From the NCBI RefSeq assembly GCF_900188405.1, contig NZ_FZOF01000002.1, positions 124,001-188,000 on the forward strand: a DNA stretch of 64,000 bases, written 5' to 3'. The stretch is from Actinacidiphila glaucinigra. GTDB taxonomy: Bacteria; Actinomycetota; Actinomycetes; Streptomycetales; Streptomycetaceae. Made by a program: the position numbers and the translations under genes. A model generated the notes under the pieces. It searched no databases. It saw nothing but the letters and a program-made list of their open reading frames with translations, and had not been told where the DNA came from. Positions 56,445 to 64,000 of the stretch are shown here, in pieces. Position 1 is the first letter of the stretch. Every line of letters begins with the position of its first letter.

Positions 56445-58064
56445 ATGCGCCGAGGAGTGAAGCTGGGGATCGTCGCCACACTGACCGCGGGACTGGTGGG
56501 GACCGCGGGGTACGGGGCGTACAACATCTACGACAGCCTGTCCGGCGGTGGCGGATTCTCCGCCGCGGCCGCCCCGGCCGAGACGGGGCCGCCGACCGCG
56601 GCGGAGGTGAAGAAGACCGCCGCGGACTTCCTGGCCGCCTGGGCCAAGGGGGACACCACCGCCGCGGGGGCGCTCACCAACGACGCGTCGACGGCCTCCG
56701 CGGACCTGGCCGCCTACCGGCAGGACGCGCACGTCGCCCGCGTACGGCTGACACCGGGCACCGCCCAGGGGGACGTCGTGCCGTTCAAGGTCGTGGCCTC
56801 GCTCTCCTACAAGGGCAAGACCTCCACGTGGACGTACTCGTCGAAGCTCACCGTCTTCCGCGGCGAGACGACCCACCGCCCCCTCGTCGACTGGCAACCG
56901 GCGGTGATGCATCCCAAGCTGACGGAGGGTCAGTCACTGGAGACCGGTGAGGCCACCTCACCGCCGGTGGACGTCGTCGACCGCAACGGCAAGGTCCTGG
57001 ACGCCGACGACTACCCCTCGCTGGCCTCGGTCCTGCCGCAGCTCCGCGAGCGCTACGGGGCCAAGCTCTCCGGCGGCAAGCCGGGCATCGAGACCTGGGT
57101 GAACGGCGGCGACGGCCCCGGCCAGACACTGCACGTGATTGCCGAGGGCACACCGGCGAAACTCCCCACCACCTTGGACGCACGCGCCCAGAAGGCCGCC
57201 GAACAGGCCGTCAAGAACAAGAGCCAGTCGTCGGTCGCGGCGGTCAAGGCGAGCACCGGCGAGATCCTCGCCTTCGCCAACAACCCGTCGAGCGACAACA
57301 ACAACGCCTTCAACGCGCAGGTCGCCCCCGGCTCCACCTTCAAGGTCGTCACCGCCACCGCGCTGCTGGAGAAGGGCGTGACCCCGGGCACCCCGGCGCC
57401 GTGCCCGGCGACCGCGAACCACGACAACGGCAAGATGTTCCACAACGTGGAGAGCTCCTCCGACCCGTCGGCCACCTTCCAGCGGGACTTCGCGATCTCC
57501 TGCAACACCGGCTTCATCAAGCTCGCCGGCCGGCTCGACGAGTCCTCGGTCCCCTCGGTCGCCAAGCGCTACTACGGCTTCGGCCAGACCTGGAACGTCG
57601 GCGTCCCCGCCTGGGACGGCCGCGTCCCCGGCGGCCCGGGCGACGAGATGACGGAGGAGATGATCGGCCAGGGCCAGATACAGATGAGCCCGCTCAACAT
57701 GGCCTCCATCGCCGCCACCGTGCAGAACGGTGTGTTCCGCCAGCCCCGGCTGGTGGCCGCCGACATGATCGAGGGGCCGCTCGCGAAGGCGGGCAGCGGC
57801 CTGCCGTCCGGCGTCCGGGGCAACCTCAAGTCGATGATGCGGCTGACCGCGTCGAGCGGCACCGCCGCCGGCGCGATGCGCGGGGTCTACGGCGACGTCG
57901 GCGCCAAGACCGGCTCCGCGGAGGTCGGCGGCCAGGAGCAGCCCAACGGGTGGTTCGTCGCCTACCGCGGCGACGTGGCGGCCGGCGGGATGGTCCTGGA
58001 GGGCGGGCACGGCGGCGACTCCGCCGGGCCGATCGTGGCGTCGGTGCTGAAGGCCTCTTCGTGA
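56445..58064 (+). CDS. Penicillin-binding protein (class B transpeptidase with NTF2-like MecA_N domain)
   Basis: This is 539 residues: N-terminal membrane anchor (about 7-30), NTF2-like MecA_N domain (60-165), a short PBP dimer-like segment (DVVDRNGKVL), then the transpeptidase with all three motifs: APGSTFK (Ser near 297), ISCNTGF (SxN near 352), and AKTGSAEV (KTG near 488). It cross-links peptidoglycan. The MecA_N domain is also found in beta-lactam-resistant PBP2a, but it is common in Streptomyces PBPs and does not prove resistance. ATG at 56445 with GGAGGG 9 bases upstream. The stop lies inside a 24-bp tandem repeat. Confidence 0.94.
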   Translation: MRRGVKLGIVATLTAGLVGTAGYGAYNIYDSLSGGGGFSAAAAPAETGPPTAAEVKKTAADFLAAWAKGDTTAAGALTNDASTASADLAAYRQDAHVARVRLTPGTAQGDVVPFKVVASLSYKGKTSTWTYSSKLTVFRGETTHRPLVDWQPAVMHPKLTEGQSLETGEATSPPVDVVDRNGKVLDADDYPSLASVLPQLRERYGAKLSGGKPGIETWVNGGDGPGQTLHVIAEGTPAKLPTTLDARAQKAAEQAVKNKSQSSVAAVKASTGEILAFANNPSSDNNNAFNAQVAPGSTFKVVTATALLEKGVTPGTPAPCPATANHDNGKMFHNVESSSDPSATFQRDFAISCNTGFIKLAGRLDESSVPSVAKRYYGFGQTWNVGVPAWDGRVPGGPGDEMTEEMIGQGQIQMSPLNMASIAATVQNGVFRQPRLVAADMIEGPLAKAGSGLPSGVRGNLKSMMRLTASSGTAAGAMRGVYGDVGAKTGSAEVGGQEQPNGWFVAYRGDVAAGGMVLEGGHGGDSAGPIVASVLKASS

Positions 58065-58115
58065 CCCTCGTCGTGCCCCTCTTCGTGACCCTCGTCGTGC
58101 CCCTCTTCGTGACCC
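58055..58115 (+). repeat. 24-bp tandem repeat across the PBP stop codon
   Basis: The unit CTCTTCGTGACCCTCGTCGT plus GCCC occurs at 58055-58078 and 58079-58102, then a partial third copy to 58115. The first copy contains the PBP stop codon (TGA at 58062). The 24-base period keeps frame, and each copy holds the same in-frame TGA, so gain or loss of units would not extend the protein. Confidence 0.85.
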
Positions 58116-58164
58116 GCCGCAAATGGCTTGGCACCCCGGCCCCGCCGGGGACTAGCGTGCGGCC

Positions 58165-58650
58165 ATGACGACTTCAGCCGCAGCTCATCCCCGGTTCGCG
58201 GAGGCGCTCACCGCGCTGGGCCTCCAGGTACCCGTGCGCGCCTTCCCCGACGCGACCCGTACCGCGGCGCAGGCCGCCACGGCGGTCGGCTGCGAGCTCG
58301 GCCAGATCGTCAAGTCCCTGATCTTCACGGCGGACGGGGTCCCGGTGCTGGTGCTGATGGACGGCGCGTCCCGGGTCGACGTGGAGCGGGTCCGCGCGCA
58401 CCTCGGCGCCACGGAGGTGCGCCGGGCCGACGCGGACCTGGTGCGCGAGACCACGGGGTACGCCATCGGCGGCGTACCCCCCTTCGGGCACCGGACGCGG
58501 ACCACCGTCCTCGCCGACCGGGGGCTGCTGGCCCACACCACCGTGTGGGCGGCCGCCGGCACCCCGCACACCGTCTTCCCCATGGCGCCCGCCGAACTGG
58601 TCGAGCACGCCGGGGCGGCCCTGGCCGACGTCCGCGAACGCACCGCGTGA
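58165..58650 (+). CDS. YbaK/EbsC-family aminoacyl-tRNA deacylase
   Basis: This is a 161-residue single-domain INS-like editing protein that hydrolyses mischarged tRNA in trans. Visible: RTAAQAATAVGCELGQIVKSLIFTADGVPVLVLMDGASRVD (the catalytic Lys is in IVKSLIF, about residue 50), then ETTGYAIGGVPPFGH, the conserved GG-x-PFG motif, and TPHTVFPMAPAEL. The specific amino acid cannot be told from sequence. A TAGCGT -10 sits 6 bases before the ATG, so the message may be leaderless. Its stop overlaps the EamA gene start (GTGA). Confidence 0.92.
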   Translation: MTTSAAAHPRFAEALTALGLQVPVRAFPDATRTAAQAATAVGCELGQIVKSLIFTADGVPVLVLMDGASRVDVERVRAHLGATEVRRADADLVRETTGYAIGGVPPFGHRTRTTVLADRGLLAHTTVWAAAGTPHTVFPMAPAELVEHAGAALADVRERTA

Positions 58651-59489
58651 CACCGCTGATAGCGGCCGCCGTCCTCTTCGCGGCGGTCACCCACGCGGCG
58701 TGGAACGCCATCGCCCACGGCATCAAGGACCAGCTCGTCGCGTTCACCCTCGTCGGGGGCGGCGGGGCGATCTGCGGCGCGGCGATCGCCGGGTTCGCGC
58801 CGCTCCCCGCGGCGGACGCCTGGCCCTACCTGATCGCGTCGGTGGGGGTCCACATGGCCTACATGTACCTGCTGATGAAGTCCTTCACGCTGGGGGACTT
58901 CGGGCAGGTCTACCCCATCGCGCGCGGTGTCGCCCCGATGGTCGTCACGCTGCTCGCGGCGGTCTTCGTGGGCGAGGTGCCGGACGCCCTGCAGACCGCG
59001 GGCGTCCTCCTCGCCTCCGCCGGGCTCGGCGGGGCCGCCCTGTGGGGCATGCGCGGCCGCCGCAGGGACTGGCCGGCGGTCGGCGCGGCCGTGGGCACCG
59101 GGCTGACCATCGCGGTCTACACCGTGGTCGACGGCGTCGGCGTCCGCGCGTCCGGAACCGCCCTGGGATACGTCGCCTGGCTCCTGCTCGTCCAGGGCGT
59201 CCTGCTCGTGAGCTGCGCCCTCGCGGCACGCCGCGCGGCGCTCCTCGGGCAACTGCGCCCGGTCGCCGGCCGCGGGCTCCTCGGCGGGGCGCTGTCCGTG
59301 TCCGCGTACGGCCTCGTCCTGTGGGCCCAGACGCGGGGCGACCTCGCGCCGATCGCGGCACTCCGCGAGACCTCGATCATCGCGGGGGCGGTCATCGGGG
59401 CGGTCTTCTTCAAGGAGCGGCTGGGGCGGGCGCGGGTCGTCGCGGCGCTGGTGGTTGTGGCCGGGATCGGCCTCATGCTGCACGCGTAG
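58647..59489 (+). CDS. EamA/DMT-family transporter
   Basis: This is a 280-residue membrane protein with ten predicted helices in two homologous EamA halves (AAVLFAAVTHAAWNAIAHG...; AAVGTGLTIAVYTVVDGVGVRASG...). Typical DMT turns are present: QVYPIARGVAPMVVTLLAAVFVGE in the first half and APIAALRETSIIAGAVIGAVFFKERLG in the second. The GTG overlaps the ybaK stop. Substrate unknown; metabolite or drug efflux is likely. Confidence 0.9.
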   Translation: MTPLIAAAVLFAAVTHAAWNAIAHGIKDQLVAFTLVGGGGAICGAAIAGFAPLPAADAWPYLIASVGVHMAYMYLLMKSFTLGDFGQVYPIARGVAPMVVTLLAAVFVGEVPDALQTAGVLLASAGLGGAALWGMRGRRRDWPAVGAAVGTGLTIAVYTVVDGVGVRASGTALGYVAWLLLVQGVLLVSCALAARRAALLGQLRPVAGRGLLGGALSVSAYGLVLWAQTRGDLAPIAALRETSIIAGAVIGAVFFKERLGRARVVAALVVVAGIGLMLHA

Positions 59490-59519
59490 CGATGCGGCCC
59501 GGGGTCGCCTGTACGGCCG

Positions 59520-59634
59520 GTTGTCGTGTGCGGGTTGTCTGGGCCTGCGGCGGGCTGTTTCCCCGCCCGCTATCCCTCCCCCAGCCTTCGGCCGGGGGAC
59601 CCCCATCCGGTGCGGTCGCTGACCGCGCCTCGCG
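59520..59634 (-). repeat. Complex intergenic repeat, short copy R5
   Basis: It begins GTTGTCGTGTGCGGGTTGTC and continues CCTGCGGCGGGCTGTTTCCC, then a CCCCCAGCCTTCGGCCGGGG hairpin and a GGTGCGGTCGCTGACCGCGC segment, matching R1/R2. It lies 30 bases after the EamA gene, at the left edge of the AT-richer island, inverted relative to R6. Confidence 0.7.
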
Positions 59635-59862
59635 GGTCATGCCCACCAACGTCCAGGGTGCCGCCACTGCACACATCATCACGCCACAGGCTTAGCATTT
59701 ACTTGCAACAAATTCCCCCCATCCACAGAGAACGAGATAAAACGTCGACAAAAAACTCCCCAAAATAAGGTTCACGTACGCCCAATTTACCAGACGTCAC
59801 GCGACGCTGAATTTTTCCATCAATTCTCGAATTGCAACATCACGGAAGATGCACCATCGGAC
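59635..59862. other. AT-rich spacer at the left edge of the conflict island
   Basis: No gene is seen. From about 59690 the composition drops sharply in GC (for example ATTTACTTGCAACAAATTCC and AAAACGTCGACAAAAAACTC), unlike any flanking intergenic DNA. This marks the boundary between Streptomyces-like sequence and the island. No insertion-sequence end is recognisable. Confidence 0.6.
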
Positions 59863-62800
59863 TCACTTCCTTTCCCCTGCGAGGATTTCCTGAATGGAGT
59901 GAGTCAGTCGGTGTGCCGGACCAAGAACTCGCAGACTATCGCTCAACGCCCGCTCATACATAGGAACCGCTCGATCAAGGTCACCGACCTCACTGTAGGC
60001 GTGAGCAAGATTATTCCGAGCAATAATAGTTGAAGGATGGTCAGGGCCTAGGGTCCTTGTGCGATCAACGAGGTTCTGCTCATACAACTCAACCGCTCGC
60101 CCTAGGTATCCAACCGCGTGGTAACTGTATGCAAGATTATTGCAAGCCGTGAGAGTGTCAGCGTGATCTGAACCCAAAGCCCGTGAGAGATCTACGAAAT
60201 TCCGCTCGTACAACGCGATAGCTCGATCCAAGTTCCCGATCGATTCATATGCACTCGCAAGACTATTCCGCGCCGCGAGCGTGTCAGGATGACTATCGCC
60301 CAGCACCCGCAGACTGTCATTCAATGTCTGTTCATACAGCGAAATAGCTGCATCCGTGTTCCCAACCGCACGATAGGCGTATGCAAGATTAGTCTGGGAC
60401 GCCAGAGTTCCAGGGTGATCGGCACCCAACACCCTTATAGCGTCACTGAGAGACTGTTCATACAGGGAAACAGCCCGATCCAAGTCACCCGCCGCCCGCA
60501 AAACACCTGCCAAGTTGCTCCGGCAGATAAGAGCGCCAGCGTGATCGGCGCCCAACACGCGCACCGTGTCAGCCAAATTCTGCTCGTACAAAGGGACAGC
60601 CCGATTCAAGTCACCCGCCGCCCACAGGGACCCTGCCAGATTGCTACGACCCGCAAGCGTGTTCGGATGGTCGGCGCCCAAAACACGCACGCTGTCGCTG
60701 AGAGTTTGCTCATACAACGAAATAGCTCGGCCCCACTCCCCTGCAACCCGTAAAACGCCAGCCAGGTTACTACGTCCCGCAAGCGTGTTCGGATGGTCAG
60801 TACCCAAAACACGCATTGCGTCAGTTAGATTTTGTTCGTATAGCGGAATTGCTCCGTTCAGGTCCCCTGCCGCCTGATATGCGTAAGCAAGATTATTACG
60901 GGCAGCAAAAACGTCGGGGTGATCACCGCCCAATAGGCGGATGCTGTCCCTCATCGCCTGCTCATGAAGCGGAATGGCCTGCTCCAGGTTTCCCGCCGCG
61001 AGAAAAGCGCCCGCGAGATTATTGCGTGAGGCGAGGGTCTCAGGGTGAACTGTACCCAACATTCGCTCACGCTGTGCAAGTGTCTGCTCGTACAACGGAA
61101 TGGCTCGATCCAAGTCGCCAGCCGCACGGAATGCGGCCGCGAGATTACTGCAGGAAGTAAGGCTGCTGGGATGATCGTGGCCATGAAGTCTGATGGCAGC
61201 ATCAAAGGAGCGCTTACCGTACGCGATGGCCTGGTTAAGCTGGCCCTGACCTCTCAAATAGCGCGTCGCGCTCGCAAGAATGAGGCTAATCTCCTCGGTA
61301 TCTCGGATTGGATCTGTCACAGCTACGAGATGTTCGATATGAGGCAGGATTATTCGCAAAACAGGCCACCCAACGACATTGGTCTCCGGATTGTCGGGTA
61401 ACGCATCAACGATGAGGCGTACGGCTCGCTCCAGAGCGACGTCGATGGCCGCAGGAGTGCGGTGACGATCTGGTTCTACACTCTTCCGGTCTGGCGTTCG
61501 GGCAATAGTTTGAATCAGGCGGTGAATTCCAAAGGCGTCGCCGCTGAGATTGATGAGGTTATAGGCGGCAAGCCTCCCAAGCGCTAGGGCATATTGGACT
61601 GGATTGTCGGCGAGAGGAGCCAGCAAACTGCGCGGGATGTTGGTGGAGGCGTACCAGGCGGCAGTTCGAAGAATATCGACCGCAAGAGGCGTGCGCGAAT
61701 CCAGCGCGTCCAAAGTAATCTGCCAGATCCGGGCCATGGTGCGCTCCGGATTGACTCCACTCGATGCATCAGTGGTCTCGGCGGGATAATTTTGCAGTAG
61801 GTTGCGGTACTCGCTAACAGAGAAGCGGCTCTGCGCAATAAATGCGCCCGCCTGCTCGAGGGCGAGGGGGAGGTTACCGAGTTCAGCAGCAAGCTCACGA
61901 GCTTGGAACTGATCTTCAACGTCAATTAGGCCGGTGAAACTGATCAAAAAATGTAGAGCGTCATCGTCAGTCAGGATCGGCAGGTTAATTGTTCTTGAAT
62001 TCCAGTCGACCCCATATCGGGTAGTTAGCAAAAGGTGGCCGGTATGACACAGTTGCCCTCTGAGGGACTCAACAGCACCCGGGTGTTCCACATTGTCGAA
62101 AATGAGGAGCCAACTAGAGTTGGTTTGCAGCCATCCAATAGCCCAATCAGCCGCTTCAGCGATCGTATCGTCGGTATTGCCGCCCGTTAGGCGCCTGGCG
62201 AGAGCGGCCAGATCAACCGAAATCAGGTCGGGTGTATCACCTCGCACCCACCATACGAGCCGATATTTGCCGAGGTAACGGTGTGCATAGTGAAGAGCAA
62301 GAGTTGTCTTGCCCACACCACCCAAGCCATGGATAACGCGGCTAACGCCCTGGGAATCCAGCGTTAGCTCCGCTGCAAGCTCATGCAGGATTTCGTTGCG
62401 GCCAACGAAGACACGGGAAGGTAATTCAGGAAGGTTATTTAGCCCCGGAGGTGGCTCTACGGAATAGAGGCTACTGTAGCTGCCGGTTGACGCACCAACA
62501 TCTTCGAGGCAGGGAGAGACACCAACCGTCCCTAATGCAGCCATGAATCCTGGGAGGCGAGTAAGTGAAGTTACTGGTACTGCAACGAGCTGATCCGCCA
62601 GATAATCTCGTCTGCGGTCGTCGGTGAGCACTCCAACGAGTAGATCACCACAGAATAGTGCAGCACCCGAGGCCCCGGACCAGCGAGAAGTAGCATCGGG
62701 CACTGAGGGGTTGGCAACAGCGTTCACGTATACTGTGATGAGCCCTGATTTCAGTCCGGTAAATGTCTCGACATGGCCGCTGATTTGCTTGGTGTCGCGG

Positions 62801-63198
62801 CCATTCGTTTTCGACTCAGACCGGGGGAAACCTACCGCGATGCAATCGATCCGACCTGCTGATGCCGAAGGCTGTGGCAAGCGACCCCAGCGCACCGACG
62901 CTCCTGAAGGTGGTTGCCAAGCAGGATCGGCTATTTTCAATAGCGCGGCATCAGCGTGCACATCTCCTGAGAGTTCGGGTTGCTGGTCTGGCCATAGCAC
63001 GTCGGCAAGCATCCAACCCGGACTCGCTGCAACCTGTTTGACAGACCGATCGCTGAAGGCGAGTGGGCGGACTTCGACGGAACCGCCCGGGTGCACATTA
63101 TGATATGCGGTCAGAACTAGCGTGTCTGATATGAGATACCCCGTGCCGACGGTTTCTCCAACAGGGTTCCAAACCTCTACTATTCGCTGTACGTCCAC
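59863..63198 (-). CDS. Trypsin-like protease / NB-ARC STAND ATPase / TPR conflict-system protein
   Basis: This is 1111 residues in three parts. Residues 1-230: chymotrypsin-fold protease with an apparent triad His33 (TAYHNVH), Asp83 (HADAALL), Ser177 (SGASGAAL). Residues 260-600: NB-ARC/STAND ATPase with FVGRNEILHEL, P-loop HGLGGVGKTTLAL (291-299), Walker B WLLIFDN, LLTTRY and GNLPLALEQAG. Residues 680-1100: ten 42-residue TPR units. I chose GTG 63198, with TAGGA 5 bases upstream and 31 bases after the trypco2 gene; the ATG at 63285 overlaps that gene by 56 bases without a ribosome site. A TTA codon at 62424-62422 makes it bldA-dependent. AT-rich relative to the window. STAND proteins of this design are linked to anti-phage or cell-suicide responses. 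Confidence 0.9.
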   Translation of the reverse strand: MDVQRIVEVWNPVGETVGTGYLISDTLVLTAYHNVHPGGSVEVRPLAFSDRSVKQVAASPGWMLADVLWPDQQPELSGDVHADAALLKIADPAWQPPSGASVRWGRLPQPSASAGRIDCIAVGFPRSESKTNGRDTKQISGHVETFTGLKSGLITVYVNAVANPSVPDATSRWSGASGAALFCGDLLVGVLTDDRRRDYLADQLVAVPVTSLTRLPGFMAALGTVGVSPCLEDVGASTGSYSSLYSVEPPPGLNNLPELPSRVFVGRNEILHELAAELTLDSQGVSRVIHGLGGVGKTTLALHYAHRYLGKYRLVWWVRGDTPDLISVDLAALARRLTGGNTDDTIAEAADWAIGWLQTNSSWLLIFDNVEHPGAVESLRGQLCHTGHLLLTTRYGVDWNSRTINLPILTDDDALHFLISFTGLIDVEDQFQARELAAELGNLPLALEQAGAFIAQSRFSVSEYRNLLQNYPAETTDASSGVNPERTMARIWQITLDALDSRTPLAVDILRTAAWYASTNIPRSLLAPLADNPVQYALALGRLAAYNLINLSGDAFGIHRLIQTIARTPDRKSVEPDRHRTPAAIDVALERAVRLIVDALPDNPETNVVGWPVLRIILPHIEHLVAVTDPIRDTEEISLILASATRYLRGQGQLNQAIAYGKRSFDAAIRLHGHDHPSSLTSCSNLAAAFRAAGDLDRAIPLYEQTLAQRERMLGTVHPETLASRNNLAGAFLAAGNLEQAIPLHEQAMRDSIRLLGGDHPDVFAARNNLAYAYQAAGDLNGAIPLYEQNLTDAMRVLGTDHPNTLAGRSNLAGVLRVAGEWGRAISLYEQTLSDSVRVLGADHPNTLAGRSNLAGSLWAAGDLNRAVPLYEQNLADTVRVLGADHAGALICRSNLAGVLRAAGDLDRAVSLYEQSLSDAIRVLGADHPGTLASQTNLAYAYRAVGNTDAAISLYEQTLNDSLRVLGDSHPDTLAARNSLASAYESIGNLDRAIALYERNFVDLSRALGSDHADTLTACNNLAYSYHAVGYLGRAVELYEQNLVDRTRTLGPDHPSTIIARNNLAHAYSEVGDLDRAVPMYERALSDSLRVLGPAHRLTHSIQEILAGERK
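59899..61158 (-). repeat. Ten tandem 126-bp TPR-coding repeats
   Basis: The repeats encode units of the form NNLAxAYxxAGDLDRAIPLYEQ followed by RVLGxDHPxTL. Repeats 3-6 are most alike at both protein and DNA level (for example CGTGTTCGGATGGTCGGCGC and the same with TCAGTA), suggesting recent unit duplication and sensor diversification. Confidence 0.9.
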
Positions 63199-63229
63199 CC
63201 GATTCCTACTGTCTACGCCGTTTTGGCGA

Positions 63230-63541
63230 CTACTCAGGCCGCTCGGCCGACCGGTCAGAGATCTTCTGGTCCGCCCCTTGGCCATCCACTGGTTGAAGGG
63301 TGATCTTCAAGCGGTGAGCGGTGGCCTTGTCGTACCTAGTCTTCACCTCGGCACTCCACGGCAATACCATCACCTTCGCCCGCGCTTCTCCGTCCTTCTT
63401 GACGTCCACGGCAAACTCGACCTCTACCGGTCCGACCCGAAACTGAACCGTGTGATCTTGACCATCTGCCATAGCCTGCTCTAGTTCGTCTCGGATCGCA
63501 CTGATTGCCTGCGATAGCCCCGTCCACGGCTCCGGCGCCAT
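63230..63541 (-). CDS. Trypsin-co-occurring (trypco2-like) domain protein
   Basis: This is a 103-residue protein: LSQAISAIRDELEQAMADGQDHTVQFRVGPVEVEFAVDVKKDG, ending with HRLKITLQPVD. This matches the small trypco2 domain described beside trypsin-STAND proteins in NTP-dependent conflict systems. It lies directly upstream of the protease-STAND gene on the same strand with 31 bases between, so the two form an operon. The ATG at 63541 has GGTGGGA 6 bases upstream. Trypco2 has been proposed to bind or recruit the protease; mechanism unknown. Confidence 0.82.
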   Translation of the reverse strand: MAPEPWTGLSQAISAIRDELEQAMADGQDHTVQFRVGPVEVEFAVDVKKDGEARAKVMVLPWSAEVKTRYDKATAHRLKITLQPVDGQGADQKISDRSAERPE

Positions 63542-63853
63542 GCGTGTCCCACCAATCAGCTGAGGTAACGTCAGGGTTGGCAGAGTAGTCGCTACCTCTG
63601 CGGTTCTGAAAATCCGTCAAACTGTGGATATTGGGTCGCACACAGTCATGCCTGGCAAGCTCGGCTACCAGTTGGGGACTGGTGAGCGCACGCAGGTGCC
63701 GTGACCGGTTGATGGACTGTTACAAGGGATGCCACAGAGGCGTATCTTCGAGCAGGTGATCACCATCCGCGCCAACACTTCCTGCATGCCCTGTCCTGGA
63801 GGCCGCGCCGCCGGCCCACCACCAACCGCACGCAGCCCGCACCGACAGCACCG
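63542..63853. other. Upstream region of the conflict operon, no gene recognised
   Basis: I see no supportable gene. The first part should hold the promoter of the trypco2-protease operon. Composition rises from AT-rich to Streptomyces-like toward 63850. Open frames here look like chance frames without ribosome sites. Confidence 0.5.
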
Positions 63854-63982
63854 GATGAGGACCCCAGCCAAAAGCTGAGGGAGGGAAGGATGGCGGGAGA
63901 ACCGCCCTCCGCAGGCGCAACGGACCCGCACACAAGCACCAGCCGCAAGGGGCACCACAACCGCAACGGCGCCGCACACGAC
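63854..63982 (+). repeat. Complex intergenic repeat, diverged copy R6
   Basis: It reads GACCCCAGCCAAAAGCTGAG then GGAGGG and GCGGGAGAACCGCCCTCCGC, AGGCGCAACGGACCCGCACA, matching the reverse complement of R5 and the end of R2/R3 with more substitutions. A second partial tail, GCCGCACACGACAAC, follows at 63971-63985. It lies at the right edge of the AT-rich island, inverted relative to R5. Confidence 0.6.
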
Positions 63983-64000
63983 AACTGGGCCCCACAGAAC

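Noticed and set aside
63199..63285. N-terminal extension of the protease-STAND protein from ATG 63285
   Set aside because: It overlaps the trypco2 gene by 56 bases, has no ribosome-binding site, and its residues are low complexity; GTG 63198 has a good site.
63665..63995. Small protein-coding genes on the minus strand near the right end
   Set aside because: Several overlapping frames exist but none has a ribosome site or recognisable domain, and the DNA belongs partly to repeat R6.

Overview
The window looks like the core chromosome of a Streptomyces or close relative. It is very GC-rich, uses many GTG starts and many 4-base GTGA/ATGA gene overlaps, and carries actinobacterial signature genes: a resuscitation-promoting factor, a protein O-mannosyltransferase, a SpoIIE-type PP2C phosphatase, many SUKH proteins, and a divergent tam/tamR pair. 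Most of it is housekeeping: mfd, ppc, glmU-prs-rplY-pth, galTEK, ispE-rsmA-rpf-tatD, rsmI-pmt.

Layout. 1-2432: start of mfd (minus). 2433-3797: gene-free block of complex repeats, two of them inverted around a displaced piece of galK. 3798-9604: FtsX-type ABC exporter, MFS exporter, Uma2 protein. 9589-15983: DivIVA-like coiled-coil protein, then a conflict-type cluster: a deaminase-like/SUKH-4 fusion, a WHH-nuclease-like/SUKH-1 fusion, a lipoprotein, and a YwqJ deaminase overlapping a SUKH-3 partner. 15984-16767: repeats. 16768-23058: histidine kinase, ppc, desaturase/TetR pair with operator, tRNA-Gln. 23166-28631: glmU, prs, rplY, pth, a membrane protein and a sortase-type surface protein. 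28698-32176: VOC protein, tam, tamR, and a secreted SH3/glycine-repeat protein. 32252-40096: galTEK and a divergent sodium:solute symporter, bracketed by two atypical orphan LuxR regulators. 40371-45975: PQQ-type propeller protein, ABC-F protein, a YefM/RelE-type toxin-antitoxin pair, an acyltransferase. 46058-59489: ispE, rsmA, rpf, tatD, zinc-ribbon protein, rsmI, pmt, PP2C sensor, penicillin-binding protein, YbaK, EamA transporter. 59490-64000: a visibly AT-richer island with a trypsin-like/NB-ARC/TPR protein and a small trypco2-like partner, lying between inverted copies of the same intergenic repeat.

How the parts work together. Several local circuits can be read from DNA alone: perfect palindromes upstream of the desaturase-tetR operon and between tam and tamR, a palindrome before the MFS gene, TGTACA-type sites before the toxin-antitoxin pair, and a run of AAC repeats in the galT/symporter promoter region.

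The two most notable systems are the SUKH-rich toxin-domain/immunity-domain cluster at 10.7-16.0 kb, where toxin-like domains are fused to or overlap immunity domains and no export signal is visible, and the protease-NB-ARC-TPR island at 59.9-63.5 kb. Both lie next to members of one intergenic repeat family, which also accompanies the galK fragment, so the repeat may mark recombination-prone sites.
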